A stretch of DNA of 64,000 nt from Vibrio gelatinilyticus (GTDB taxonomy: Bacteria; Pseudomonadota; Gammaproteobacteria; Enterobacterales; Vibrionaceae): positions 149,035-213,034 of the forward strand of contig NZ_JAJNNZ010000007.1 in assembly GCF_022836845.1 (NCBI RefSeq), in the 5' to 3' direction. Shown here piece by piece: positions 29,261 to 37,236 of the stretch. The position numbers and the translations under genes were made by a program. The notes under the pieces are model-generated. The model had not been told where the DNA came from. It made no database searches and saw only the letters and a program-made list of their open reading frames with translations. Every line of letters starts with the position of its first letter. The stretch's first letter is position 1.

Positions 29261-29677
29261 TTATTGGCCCATTTGCAATGTACGTAATAACATTTGCTTA
29301 CTCGCATCAGCAACTTGAACGTTGGTCTGATAAGAGCGAGAAGCAGAAATCATGTTTGCCATCTCTTCCATAACATTGACATTAGGCTTGTAAATATAGC
29401 CTTCGTCATTTGCCAAGGGATGATCTGGGTTGTACACCGCGGCCAAAGGTTTATCGCTTTCAACAATGCCCAACACTTTTACCGGGACATTATGATCGCG
29501 GTTGTAACGCGCCTTATTAAGCTCGGCACCAAATACTGCGTGACGAGCCTTATAAGTATCTTTCGCAGAACTACTGATGCTGTCAGCGTTTGCTAAATTA
29601 CTCGAGGTAGTATTTAGACGTACAGATTCTGCACTCATCGCTGAACCTGTAACATTGAATACGTTAAATAAACTCAT
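29261..29677 (-). CDS. flgC: Flagellar proximal rod protein FlgC
   Basis: FlgC is a 138-residue rod subunit. It has the family N-terminus (FNVTGSAMSAESVRLNTTSSNLANADS) and the C-terminus (NVMEEMANMISASRSYQTNV). It starts five bases after flgB and is followed by flgD, which fits one flgBCDE transcript. Confidence 0.97.
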   Translation of the reverse strand: MSLFNVFNVTGSAMSAESVRLNTTSSNLANADSISSSAKDTYKARHAVFGAELNKARYNRDHNVPVKVLGIVESDKPLAAVYNPDHPLANDEGYIYKPNVNVMEEMANMISASRSYQTNVQVADASKQMLLRTLQMGQ

Positions 29678-29682
29678 CTAAA

Positions 29683-30078
29683 TTACTCCCCTTTAATTGC
29701 TTTGCTTAGATTTTTGAACTTGCTACCAAGAAAATCGAGTGACGCCTGATGTCTCAATTGGTTTTGCATAAACATATTGCGCTCCAAATCCACATCGACT
29801 GTATTGCCGTCCCCGGTATCAGGTTGGGTCGGCACACGGTAAAGCGTGTCACCGGTCACCGTGGTGGAGGCAGAAATGTGCCGTCCATCGGTACGGCTAA
29901 GTCCAATACTTGCCCCTGAGGTTGCCGCTTTCAGTGCTTTATTGAAGTCCATTCCTTTCGCTTTGAAGCCTGGCGTGTTGGCTTGTGCGATATTGGTTGA
30001 TATCACTTCGGCGTTGCGCTCACGTACACCAACGGTGTGTTGGTGGATCCCTAAAGCATTATTAAAAGAAATGGCCAT
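29683..30078 (-). CDS. flgB: Flagellar proximal rod protein FlgB
   Basis: FlgB (131 residues) is the most proximal rod subunit. The N-terminal segment (LGIHQHTVGVRERNAEVISTNIAQANTPGFKA) and the C-terminal helix with RHQASLDFLGSKFKNL are characteristic. It is the first gene of flgBCDE; a sigma-54 element lies about 122 bases upstream. Confidence 0.96.
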   Translation of the reverse strand: MAISFNNALGIHQHTVGVRERNAEVISTNIAQANTPGFKAKGMDFNKALKAATSGASIGLSRTDGRHISASTTVTGDTLYRVPTQPDTGDGNTVDVDLERNMFMQNQLRHQASLDFLGSKFKNLSKAIKGE

Positions 30079-30199
30079 TTAAACCTCAAATTCAAAAATC
30101 ATTTGGTTGATTAAGTTAAAGCAAAATGTGTACCAACATGAAAAACACGACGAACTGTCACCATTAGCATCCATTAAGTACATCAACGAAGGTAACCAA

Positions 30200-30215
30200 A
30201 GCAAAAACTTTGCCA
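30200..30215 (-). promoter_or_regulatory. Sigma-54 promoter of flgBCDE
   Basis: The minus strand reads TGGCAA, five bases, TTGCT, with GG and GC at the right distance. Confidence 0.8.
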
Positions 30216-30318
30216 CTATTGCGGTAGAATCATTGCTGGCTGTAATCCCCAGATAAAGAAAGGAATGTCGACTTACACCTTTAAAAATATTTTGCTTCTA
30301 GCCTTAAAACGTAACAAT

Positions 30319-30346
30319 AAAAAAACCTTGGCATAAACCAAGGCTT
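30319..30346 (-). terminator. Rho-independent terminator after cheR
   Basis: The stem CCTTGG / CCAAGG with a short loop is followed on the minus strand by seven T residues. It separates the cheV-cheR transcript from flgBCDE. Confidence 0.82.
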
Positions 30347-30389
30347 TCGAATGCGCAATAGAAGATAGACGAGCTGGGATACGCTCGTA

Positions 30390-31220
30390 CTAGGATTTGA
30401 GCTTGTAAATTATACCCGGATTACAGCGTACCATATCAAATTGGTCTGTTAGGCCTGTGAGCGACTCAGAAGCGCCGAGTAAAAGGTAACCACCAGGATT
30501 AAGGCTTTTCGCCATTTGATTGAGCACTTTTGACTTCATCTCTGGAGAGAAGTAAATAAGAACATTGCGGCAAAAAATAATGTCAAATTTACCCAGTAAA
30601 GCGTAACTTTCTGTTAGATTTTGCGGCCTAAAGTTGACCATGCGCTTAACGTTATCCTTGATACGCATTCTACCGTCGCCTATCTCCTCAAAGAACATTT
30701 TACGACGTTCAAGCGATAAACCGCGTCCAAGAGCCAAATTGTCGTAGGCCCCCTGTCGACACATATCAAGCATAGTATTGGAAATATCGGTTGCGGTAAT
30801 GGCGATATTTGAGATTTGTCCTGGTCTCTTATTTTGAGTTTCCAACGCTGTCATCGCAATTGAATACGGCTCTTGCCCAGAAGAGCTTGCCGCTGACCAA
30901 ATTTTTATTGGTCGCTTTTTGGCCGCCATCTCAGGTAACAGCATGTCTGATAGCACACTAAATGGATAGCTGTCACGAAACCACAATGTTTCGTTAGTGG
31001 TCATTGCATCCACAGCAGCGAGTTTTAACTCGCGATTGCGGCCAGAAACTACCTCTCTCAATAAAAATGACAGGGATGTGAGCTTAAACTTAGTCACCAA
31101 AGGGCTAAGTCTACTCCTTACTAAGTATTGCTTACTCTCGCCTAACACAATCCCACATTGGGATTCTAAAAAGCGGCTAAAATCACGATACTCTTGATCA
31201 CTTATCGTTATCGCTGTCAT
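30390..31220 (-). CDS. cheR: Chemotaxis protein methyltransferase CheR
   Basis: CheR uses S-adenosylmethionine to methylate glutamates of chemoreceptors, which gives adaptation. The 276-residue protein has the small N-terminal helical domain and the SAM-binding domain with IWSAASSSGQEPYSIAM (the GxExYS-type motif I), FDIIFCRNVLIYF and a C-terminal PGGYLLLGASESL. It lies about 57 bases after cheV, and placement before flgB is standard in Vibrio. Confidence 0.96.
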   Translation of the reverse strand: MTAITISDQEYRDFSRFLESQCGIVLGESKQYLVRSRLSPLVTKFKLTSLSFLLREVVSGRNRELKLAAVDAMTTNETLWFRDSYPFSVLSDMLLPEMAAKKRPIKIWSAASSSGQEPYSIAMTALETQNKRPGQISNIAITATDISNTMLDMCRQGAYDNLALGRGLSLERRKMFFEEIGDGRMRIKDNVKRMVNFRPQNLTESYALLGKFDIIFCRNVLIYFSPEMKSKVLNQMAKSLNPGGYLLLGASESLTGLTDQFDMVRCNPGIIYKLKS

Positions 31221-31277
31221 TGACTACTCTATACTTCTGTTGGCTTGCTTTATCACAAGCCTTTGGTTCTGTTGTAT

Positions 31278-32213
31278 TTATTTTGGTGCGATAGCCGCTT
31301 TCACAGCCCCACCCAATTCATCTGGGTTAAATTTGGCGATAAATTCGTTGGCGCCGACCCTCTCGACCATCGCTTGGTTGAAAACGCCACTCAAAGAAGT
31401 ATGCAAAATAATATGTAGATCTTTTAAAGCTGCGTGTCGTCTTACTTCGGCGGTAAGAGTATACCCATCCATCTCTGGCATCTCTATATCCGAGATCAAC
31501 AGTGAGATTTGCTCATGAATATCCCCTTCAGAGGCCATTTCAACCAACTTTTCGTAGGCTTCTTTGCCATCTTTGACCAAAATCGCCTCAAAGCCAATAG
31601 ACTCTACTGCTCGCTTAACCTGTTTACGCGCTACCGCTGAGTCATCAGCAATCAAAATACGGCGCACAACGGGCTTATCTTCCTTTTGCTCAACTTCAGC
31701 AATTTCTTGCACCAGCTTTTCGTTGATTTTCTTTTCCGGAGGCGAAATCTCAGCAAGAATTTTCTCGACGTCGATGATCTCTACCAACTCATTATCGATA
31801 TTGGTCACCGCCGTTAAGTAGTGAGCCTTTCCCGAACCATCTGGCGGAGGCAATATCGCTTCCCAGTGCATATTGATAATACGCTCGACTTTACTCACCA
31901 AGAAGCCTTGTACACTTCGGTTAAACTCAGAAATCACAACAAAGCAATTTTCGATGTCAGCAGTTGGACGACCACCAATTGCTAAGCTTAAATCGATCAC
32001 CGAAATAGTTTGTCCTCTAATATGGGCCACACCACGAACAACTCTGTTTAGGTTAGGCATAGAGGTCAACTTAGGACACTGAAGAACCTCTTTAACTTTA
32101 AATACATTGATACCGTAACGCTGACGGCCCATTAGTCTAAAAGTCAGTAACTCCAATCGGTTTTGTCCGACAAGTTGGGTGCGTTGGTTCACCGAATCCA
32201 AAATACTTGTCAT
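31278..32213 (-). CDS. cheV: Chemotaxis coupling protein CheV
   Basis: CheV joins a CheW-like coupling domain (about 20-170) to a receiver domain (about 185-305) and links receptors to the CheA kinase. The receiver has the acidic pair and a phosphoacceptor in LLISDIEMPEMDGYTL, plus a conserved Thr/Ser (LHTSLS) and Lys (AKFNPDEL). It diverges from flgA and is followed by cheR. The 311-residue length is normal for CheV. Confidence 0.96.
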   Translation of the reverse strand: MTSILDSVNQRTQLVGQNRLELLTFRLMGRQRYGINVFKVKEVLQCPKLTSMPNLNRVVRGVAHIRGQTISVIDLSLAIGGRPTADIENCFVVISEFNRSVQGFLVSKVERIINMHWEAILPPPDGSGKAHYLTAVTNIDNELVEIIDVEKILAEISPPEKKINEKLVQEIAEVEQKEDKPVVRRILIADDSAVARKQVKRAVESIGFEAILVKDGKEAYEKLVEMASEGDIHEQISLLISDIEMPEMDGYTLTAEVRRHAALKDLHIILHTSLSGVFNQAMVERVGANEFIAKFNPDELGGAVKAAIAPK

Positions 32214-32304
32214 AAGTTCATCTCCATCTCAAACTTGCTAGCAAAAAAGTGCTAGTCTAATACCGCAATATAGAAACTCAAACAACAGAACACCATACTA
32301 TATA

Positions 32305-33036
32305 ATGACTTTTTTGACTCTTACTCTGCCGTCTAGGGCTACGCCTAAGAGGCGCCCTATACAGTTTATCGTCTGGCTTGCGCTTTTCTTTAGCGTATTA
32401 ACGCATGCTGCGACGCCTGAGCAAATAGAATCTATTCAAAAGGCTGCCGAAGCTCATGTTTTAAATACCATAGACCAACCTACTGGTGGTGAAATCGTTG
32501 CCAAAGCAGGAAACATCGACTCTCGCATGCATGCAACAGATTGCCCTTCAGGGCTCGAAACCAGCGCCTCAACCACTCGCAATACGTCGAGCAACATTAC
32601 GGTACTGGTTCAGTGCAAAGCCGATGAATGGCGACTGTATGTGCCCGTTCGAGTTTCAATTTCGTTGCCACTCGTTACCGCCACTCGTCCACTTGCTCGA
32701 GGCAACTTAGTAACACAAGGCGACGTAACCATGAAAATGATTGAACAACATCGCTTCAGGCGGCAAGCCTTTACCACCTTTGATCAGGTTGTAGGCTCAA
32801 AACTCAAACGCAACGTCAATGTAGGTGATGTTATTGAACGCAATGATGTTTGTGTGGTCTGTCGCAACGAGAAAGTCATCATTAAAGCGGTGAAGTCAGG
32901 AATGACTATTAGCACCAAGGGAACCGCGCTGAGTGATGGTTCTAACGGTGAACAAGTAAGAGTGAAAAATGACAAGTCTCAGCGTATAATTGAAGGTATA
33001 GTTACTGGTGTCGCTGAAATCACCGTACATTTCTAA
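32305..33036 (+). CDS. flgA: P-ring assembly chaperone FlgA
   Basis: FlgA is a periplasmic chaperone for FlgI. The 243-residue precursor has an unusually long basic N-terminus before the hydrophobic signal core (FIVWLALFFSVLTHA, about residues 22-36). The C-terminal half carries the SAF-type beta-clip domain (ATRPLARGNLVTQGDVTMK to VKNDKSQRIIEGIV). It diverges from cheV and precedes flgMN. No sigma-54 or sigma-28 site was recognised directly upstream. Confidence 0.94.
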   Translation: MTFLTLTLPSRATPKRRPIQFIVWLALFFSVLTHAATPEQIESIQKAAEAHVLNTIDQPTGGEIVAKAGNIDSRMHATDCPSGLETSASTTRNTSSNITVLVQCKADEWRLYVPVRVSISLPLVTATRPLARGNLVTQGDVTMKMIEQHRFRRQAFTTFDQVVGSKLKRNVNVGDVIERNDVCVVCRNEKVIIKAVKSGMTISTKGTALSDGSNGEQVRVKNDKSQRIIEGIVTGVAEITVHF

Positions 33037-33056
33037 CTCTTTTTATTAAATTTCGC

Positions 33057-33083
33057 TAAAGTATTGAGTCCATTGGTCGATAT
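33057..33083 (+). promoter_or_regulatory. Sigma-28 promoter of flgMN
   Basis: The sequence TAAAG, 14 bases, GTCGATAT fits the sigma-28 consensus well and lies about 40 bases before flgM. Autoregulation of flgM through sigma-28 is known in V. cholerae. Confidence 0.8.
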
Positions 33084-33121
33084 CGATTGTAAGATTCCTA
33101 CTATCACAAGAAGGCTGATAT

Positions 33122-33442
33122 ATGGCAGGTATAGATAACATACGTTCTGGGCAGGCAATGGCAACAACAAGCCGCCAGCCAGGCCGTTCTGAATCTAGTC
33201 GAAGCAATGTTAATTCAGATTCTGTTACCAAGTCGACGCACAAACAAGACGCTGTAACTCTAAGCCAGCAAGGTAAAGAGATCGGACAAATGCATCAAAA
33301 GATGGCGGCAACCCCTAGCTTTGATTCGGCTAAGGTTGCGGCAATTAAAGACGCCATTGCGAATGGCTCATATTCTGTCAACGCCGAAAAGCTTGCAGAT
33401 AACATGATTAAGTTCGAAAAAGAATTCGGTGGCTTTAACTAA
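33122..33442 (+). CDS. flgM: Anti-sigma-28 factor FlgM
   Basis: FlgM (106 residues) holds sigma-28 (FliA) inactive until the hook is finished and FlgM is exported. The N-terminal half is polar and probably unstructured; the C-terminal half has the sigma-binding helical pattern (SFDSAKVAAIKDAIANGSYSV, then AEKLADNMIKFE). It is followed by flgN at 35 bases. Confidence 0.95.
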   Translation: MAGIDNIRSGQAMATTSRQPGRSESSRSNVNSDSVTKSTHKQDAVTLSQQGKEIGQMHQKMAATPSFDSAKVAAIKDAIANGSYSVNAEKLADNMIKFEKEFGGFN

Positions 33443-33477
33443 ACATCACCTTATAGCAAGGCAACTTTAGGTAACTT

Positions 33478-33903
33478 ATGGCAGCTCTCGTCGATTTGGT
33501 CGATTATCAACTCAAAAACGCTCGCGCATTGTCTCGGATCTTATCTGAGGAAGCGAAAGTGATCGCCAAACGTGAGTCGCAAGAAATTAGTCGTATCGCA
33601 AAAGAAAAGATGACCGTCATTGCGCAATTGCAACAGACCGACGAACGGATCGGTCGTCATCCTGATATTGAACGACTCACTACTGAGCAAGTACTAAGTA
33701 GAAAAGTCGCAGACATTAAATCCATTATTTTTGACTGTCAAAAAGTCAATGATATTAATGGTGAAGCCCTGCAGCGCGCTCAGGTCAGCTTTAATAAGCT
33801 CAATAATATGATGCAGCAAAGCCATGGAAAAATTGGCATGACCTACAATGCTGAAGGGCAGACACATACGTTGTCTACACTGGGCACCAATATCAAAGTC
33901 TAG
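33478..33903 (+). CDS. flgN: Flagellar export chaperone FlgN
   Basis: FlgN is the export chaperone for the junction proteins FlgK and FlgL. The 141-residue protein is helical and polar, with the expected length and position after flgM. Sequence similarity in the family is modest, so the call relies on context as well as on the helical pattern. A strong terminator follows directly. Confidence 0.92.
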   Translation: MAALVDLVDYQLKNARALSRILSEEAKVIAKRESQEISRIAKEKMTVIAQLQQTDERIGRHPDIERLTTEQVLSRKVADIKSIIFDCQKVNDINGEALQRAQVSFNKLNNMMQQSHGKIGMTYNAEGQTHTLSTLGTNIKV

Positions 33904-33920
33904 AGAACGTCTCACCAATT

Positions 33921-33955
33921 GAAAAAAGCGGCCCGTAACTAATGGCCGCTTTTTG
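33921..33955 (+). terminator. Bidirectional terminator between flgN and flgP
   Basis: The stem AAAGCGGCC / GGCCGCTTT with T runs on both sides lies between the convergent flgMN and flgOP transcripts. Confidence 0.88.
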
Positions 33956-33979
33956 TTATTCTTTAGTCATACCAAACGA

Positions 33980-34408
33980 TCAAAATAGAGTTTCACGTTT
34001 CTTTTCTGGAACACGCTGGATTTCTCCGTAATTACGCAGCCTATCCATTTTTTCGATATCTAAGGCCAATTCAGTCACGTAACTGTCACCGACTTTATAG
34101 CTGCGTACGACTTCCGCTCCTCGAATCACCCCATCGACAGCTCCTGTTGTCGATTCCACGCCCAAGCGTTGATCTTTCAGGTCGGCACGAGCTGAGACTC
34201 GCAAGCCATAAACCTGTTCAGCAAGTTCTCTGTAAGCATCGATTTTAGAGGCACGCATTGCTCTTACGCTTTTCTCTTCTTCATTGCGTCCGGTTTGCTC
34301 ACTAATACTGGCGTAGCCCACGGCGGTTAACTGGTTTTGCTCCCTCACCGCTAGCGGTTGACAGCCCAGCATCATCAATGTTGTCATGATGATCACTAAA
34401 ATTCTCAT
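33980..34408 (-). CDS. flgP: Flagellar H-ring outer-membrane lipoprotein FlgP
   Basis: FlgP is an outer-membrane lipoprotein of the Vibrio H-ring, a disc around the L/P rings that supports high torque. The 142-residue precursor has a lipoprotein signal peptide with lipobox MLGC at residue 16. The mature part matches the LPP20-type pattern (MRASKIDAYRELAEQVYGLRV). It follows flgO at nine bases. Confidence 0.93.
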   Translation of the reverse strand: MRILVIIMTTLMMLGCQPLAVREQNQLTAVGYASISEQTGRNEEEKSVRAMRASKIDAYRELAEQVYGLRVSARADLKDQRLGVESTTGAVDGVIRGAEVVRSYKVGDSYVTELALDIEKMDRLRNYGEIQRVPEKKRETLF

Positions 34409-34417
34409 GCTCTACTC

Positions 34418-35053
34418 CTATGGACGCAAGATTACAGTATTTGGCGTGGTCATTGTTGGGTCTGAGCGTATCAGTACTCCATCTTCAGTGCGCATATGAT
34501 TTAGAGTATCAAGATCACGTCCAATTCTGTCGGCAGGTAAGAAGCCTTGTGCCGATGCCACAACAATGCGAGATTGCATGCCGATCACTCGAGCATTCAC
34601 CAGAACGCCGCCTTCTTGACGCAACATGGTTCCAGTAAGCACATATTGAATTTGCTGCTCTTGCGCTAAGTCTTTCCAATCTCGGCTCAAGGCAAAATCA
34701 CCGTTGCTTGTTACCTGAATCGACCCCGTGGTTTTAAAATCAACAACCTTGAAGCCTCGGCGCTGCAATTGGTGAATAAAGCCTTCAGAGACAGAATTAC
34801 CTAACCAATTGGTGGCATCCATATTTTGCAAATCAACAAAGGACGCGACCGCAATTGGCGTACGTGCAGATACACTTGTATTCGACTGAACGAGCTCATC
34901 CGTTAGGCTTTCTACAAAAAAATCCATCGTATGGCGAGGACTCTCCATCAGCATAAACTTGCTTCCTGAGTAGGATTCCTTACCGTTATAAATCGGTGAA
35001 TAAGTACAGGATGTCAGCACCATAACCGATGCTGCCAGGAGCCAGTTTTTCAT
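34418..35053 (-). CDS. flgO: Flagellar H-ring outer-membrane protein FlgO
   Basis: FlgO is a Vibrio outer-membrane H-ring component needed for full motility. I chose the ATG at 35051-35053, which has a GGAGAG site six bases upstream and opens a lipoprotein signal peptide (lipobox near LTSC, about residue 15). An ATG 13 codons upstream lacks such a site. The mature part contains a FlgO-type domain with DELVQSNTSVSARTPIAVASFVD cut short here as the family marker. A sigma-54 element lies about 165-180 bases upstream. Confidence 0.92.
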   Translation of the reverse strand: MKNWLLAASVMVLTSCTYSPIYNGKESYSGSKFMLMESPRHTMDFFVESLTDELVQSNTSVSARTPIAVASFVDLQNMDATNWLGNSVSEGFIHQLQRRGFKVVDFKTTGSIQVTSNGDFALSRDWKDLAQEQQIQYVLTGTMLRQEGGVLVNARVIGMQSRIVVASAQGFLPADRIGRDLDTLNHMRTEDGVLIRSDPTMTTPNTVILRP

Positions 35054-35143
35054 TTCACACTCTCCAAATTCAGTTGGTTCTTGATGTTCCAATCCGGGGG
35101 GAATCTGTCTTTATGACAAATCATCCTCATGTTTTTGCAAGGT

Positions 35144-35159
35144 TGGAACAATCTTTGCT
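35144..35159 (+). promoter_or_regulatory. Sigma-54 promoter of flgT
   Basis: The plus strand reads TGGAAC, five bases, TTGCT, with GG and GC at the correct spacing, about 90 bases before flgT. Confidence 0.78.
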
Positions 35160-35216
35160 TTTCTTACTCTGTCCAAAATAAGAAAACCCACACCAATATT
35201 TCGCTGACAAAAACCT

Positions 35217-35232
35217 TGCAAATATTGTTCCG
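35217..35232 (-). promoter_or_regulatory. Sigma-54 promoter of flgOP
   Basis: The minus strand reads CGGAAC, five bases, TTGCA. It shares GGAACAATxTTTGC with the opposite flgT promoter, so both probably descend from one site. The two promoters cross: each lies nearer to the gene on the other side. Confidence 0.72.
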
Positions 35233-35247
35233 CATTGGAAAGTTAGT

Positions 35248-36384
35248 ATGAAAAAAATAATTAGTTCTTTGTTTTCAACAACATTAGTGATGCTAGCGAG
35301 TCAACCCATTCATGCCGCATGGTATGAGGTGACTGGCGTCTCTACCATTACCTCTTCCGAAAAAGCCGCCAGAATATACGCCCTAGAAGATGCAGTATAT
35401 AAAGCCGTTGACTTCTCAGGTGCCGATATAGCAAGCCTTGCGAACTTAAGCCCGCTGTTAGAACAAGACAAACCGCAGTACCAGTTCACTGACCATGAGG
35501 TCAGACACATTATCGTTGATGATAAATTCGTAAGCGGCAATACAATGTTGGTTAAAGCGCGCATTGATATTTACCCTACGGCAAAGGCTTGCCATAACAC
35601 CCAATACAAAAAGACCTTTGGGGTGGCAATGTTTGATATTGATGATCCTCAGCAAGCCGCCATGGGGCAAGTCTACGATCTAGGGGAAGACTTTTCCTCT
35701 GTGGTTGATAAGCAACTTGCCACCCGCTCTTATAGTTTTGTTTCAGTAGGTACAACGCGTTTTGAGATCGATAAGAGACAGCCAGAACGAGTGAAAATGA
35801 TCGCAGACGATCTTGGTGCACAGTATATTTTAACAGGCCGCATCAATGACTTAACTGCAACCATTGCGGCAGGTGGTTTGTTGTCTGACGATGTCACGAA
35901 CCGCCAGTTTGCCTTCGATTTATCGGTATTTGACGGTAAAACCGGACACGAAATCTTTAAAAAAGGTTACCGAGAAATTGCCGAGTGGCCTTTCGCGAAA
36001 ACTAGCCGAGTTGATACTCAAAGTGCACGTTTCTGGACATCGACCTATGGGTATGTCATTCAGAAAGTTAGCCGTAACATAATGCTCGATCTTGAATCGG
36101 AGCTGTCGTGTAAAATGACTTTGCCAGAGGTCGTCGCGCGCCATGGTAATAAGGTTACTATCGATTTGGGACGAGTACACGGCGTGCAAGCTGGCGATGA
36201 TTTGCAACTATGGCATACAGGTTCATTCATTGATCAAAATGGTTTGCCGCGCAATAAAGTTAGCAAAAGCGAGATTACACTCACTATCTCGAGAGTATAT
36301 GAACGCGAGGCAGAAGCCACAGTCAATCAACCACAACTCGCTAGCAGCATTCAAATTGGCGACGTAATGCACAAACAACAATAA
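35248..36384 (+). CDS. flgT: Flagellar H-ring protein FlgT
   Basis: FlgT forms the H-ring and helps assemble the T-ring and stators of the Vibrio motor. The 378-residue precursor has a Sec signal peptide (MKKIISSLFSTTLVMLASQPIHA) and the three-part layout of FlgT: an N-terminal part (about 24-110), a TolB-like middle part (about 120-280) and a C-terminal beta domain (about 290-376). It diverges from flgOP and is the last flagellar gene in this direction. Confidence 0.95.
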   Translation: MKKIISSLFSTTLVMLASQPIHAAWYEVTGVSTITSSEKAARIYALEDAVYKAVDFSGADIASLANLSPLLEQDKPQYQFTDHEVRHIIVDDKFVSGNTMLVKARIDIYPTAKACHNTQYKKTFGVAMFDIDDPQQAAMGQVYDLGEDFSSVVDKQLATRSYSFVSVGTTRFEIDKRQPERVKMIADDLGAQYILTGRINDLTATIAAGGLLSDDVTNRQFAFDLSVFDGKTGHEIFKKGYREIAEWPFAKTSRVDTQSARFWTSTYGYVIQKVSRNIMLDLESELSCKMTLPEVVARHGNKVTIDLGRVHGVQAGDDLQLWHTGSFIDQNGLPRNKVSKSEITLTISRVYEREAEATVNQPQLASSIQIGDVMHKQQ

Positions 36385-36438
36385 TTTGTGATTATAAAGG
36401 CTTAACTTACTAAAATAATTGAGTATTATTGATAACAT

Positions 36439-36515
36439 GCTCCCGTGGCACAGCTGGATAGCGCGGCCCCCTCCTAAGGGGCAGGTCACAGGTTCGAATC
36501 CTGTCGGGAGCGCCA
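36439..36515 (+). tRNA. tRNA-Arg (anticodon CCT)
   Basis: A 77-base cloverleaf folds with acceptor stem GCTCCCG / CGGGAGC, anticodon stem GCCCC / GGGGC with loop CTCCTAA, T arm ACAGG-TTCGAAT-CCTGT and an encoded CCA end. The anticodon CCT reads the arginine codon AGG. The D stem (GCAC / GCGC) has one A-C mismatch. Confidence 0.95.
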
Positions 36516-36522
36516 TAAAAAA

Positions 36523-36551
36523 AGGCTTAGTGAATAATGATCACTAAGCCT
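36523..36551. terminator. Hairpin after tRNA-Arg
   Basis: An 11-base-pair stem (AGGCTTAGTGA / TCACTAAGCCT) lies eight bases after the tRNA. The plus strand has only TCTCCCC after it, while the minus strand has seven T, so termination is better supported for the minus direction. Confidence 0.5.
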
Positions 36552-36646
36552 CTCCCCTATTACTCAAAACAACTTAGGCTGTAACTTAGAGACTCAAAAA
36601 TTTTCTGAGAGTTAACAATTCCGGGAAATATCGCGCTTATGAATTT

Positions 36647-36877
36647 ATGGCTGACGGCTCGGGGAAGTATACAGGAAAAGACGTTCAACCTATCACATGG
36701 GCAATCTCACAAGATGGATTTATCGAAGTAACGTTTGAAGATGGTTGGAAAATGTATTGGGCTCTAATGGCCGAGCAAGAGAACAATTGGTCAATTAAAA
36801 TCTATGACCGTGATGCTTCTGATTCTGAGCAATACATCTGGGCCTCAAACTTAAAAATTGAATCTATGGCTCCTTAG
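36647..36877 (+). CDS. Short hypothetical protein, possibly the tail of a lost gene
   Basis: I do not recognise this 76-residue protein. It is soluble and rich in aromatic residues (ITWAISQDGFIEVTFEDGWK, YIWASNLKI), with no signal peptide. The open frame continues upstream of the ATG to a stop at 36587-36589 and the extra residues (VNNSGKYRAYEF) look as protein-like as the rest. No ribosome site precedes the ATG. This suggests a C-terminal fragment of a larger protein whose front was lost next to the tRNA gene. Confidence 0.45.
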   Translation: MADGSGKYTGKDVQPITWAISQDGFIEVTFEDGWKMYWALMAEQENNWSIKIYDRDASDSEQYIWASNLKIESMAP

Positions 36878-37236
36878 TAGTCTTTAAATCTGGTTGATTA
36901 GACTCACATTTTCCTCTCAGTCTAAGTACTAAGCCGATGAGAAAAAGTGACTCTAATTTCCAACTATAAAGTGCTACAAAAAACGTTCTGAGTTAGAACT
37001 AGGCTCTACTGCGCTCGCGAATCGTTAGATTTCTGCTTTTGCAGGAATGACCGTATTTGTACCGGGTGCGTACGGAAAGTGCCGGCCAGCGGCGCAAAAG
37101 TAAGCCAGCAGGTAAAAACCTCTATCTGTTGGCTTACGCTTAAAAGAGAAAGGGTGTGCTAACGCTGAACGCCGTAGCACCTAGGTCGTGAGACGTCGCC
37201 TTTGTGATTAGATTGACCTAAATATCAATTCGTTGT
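36878..37236. other. Intergenic region with two palindromic elements
   Basis: No gene is seen in these 359 bases. A REP-like palindrome (ATTTCTGCTTTTGCAGGAAT) lies near 37030-37049. A hairpin at 37100-37137 (GTAAGCCAGCAG paired with CTGTTGGCTTAC) is followed by TTTT on the minus strand and may terminate the epimerase transcript. Confidence 0.45.

Larger units (their letters stand above)
30079..30389. other. Intergenic region between cheR and flgB
   Basis: These 311 bases hold the flgB sigma-54 promoter and the cheR terminator at 30319-30346. No gene is seen. Confidence 0.6.

Noticed and set aside
36223..36516. Minus-strand open frame with a protein-like start (MALPTGFEPVTCP)
   Set aside because: The start is made from the reverse complement of tRNA-Arg; such frames are well-known false genes over tRNAs.
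36878..37236. Superintegron attC site (VCR-like)
   Set aside because: The palindromes here lack the conserved attC core sites and the VCR length and sequence; no integrase or cassette array is seen.
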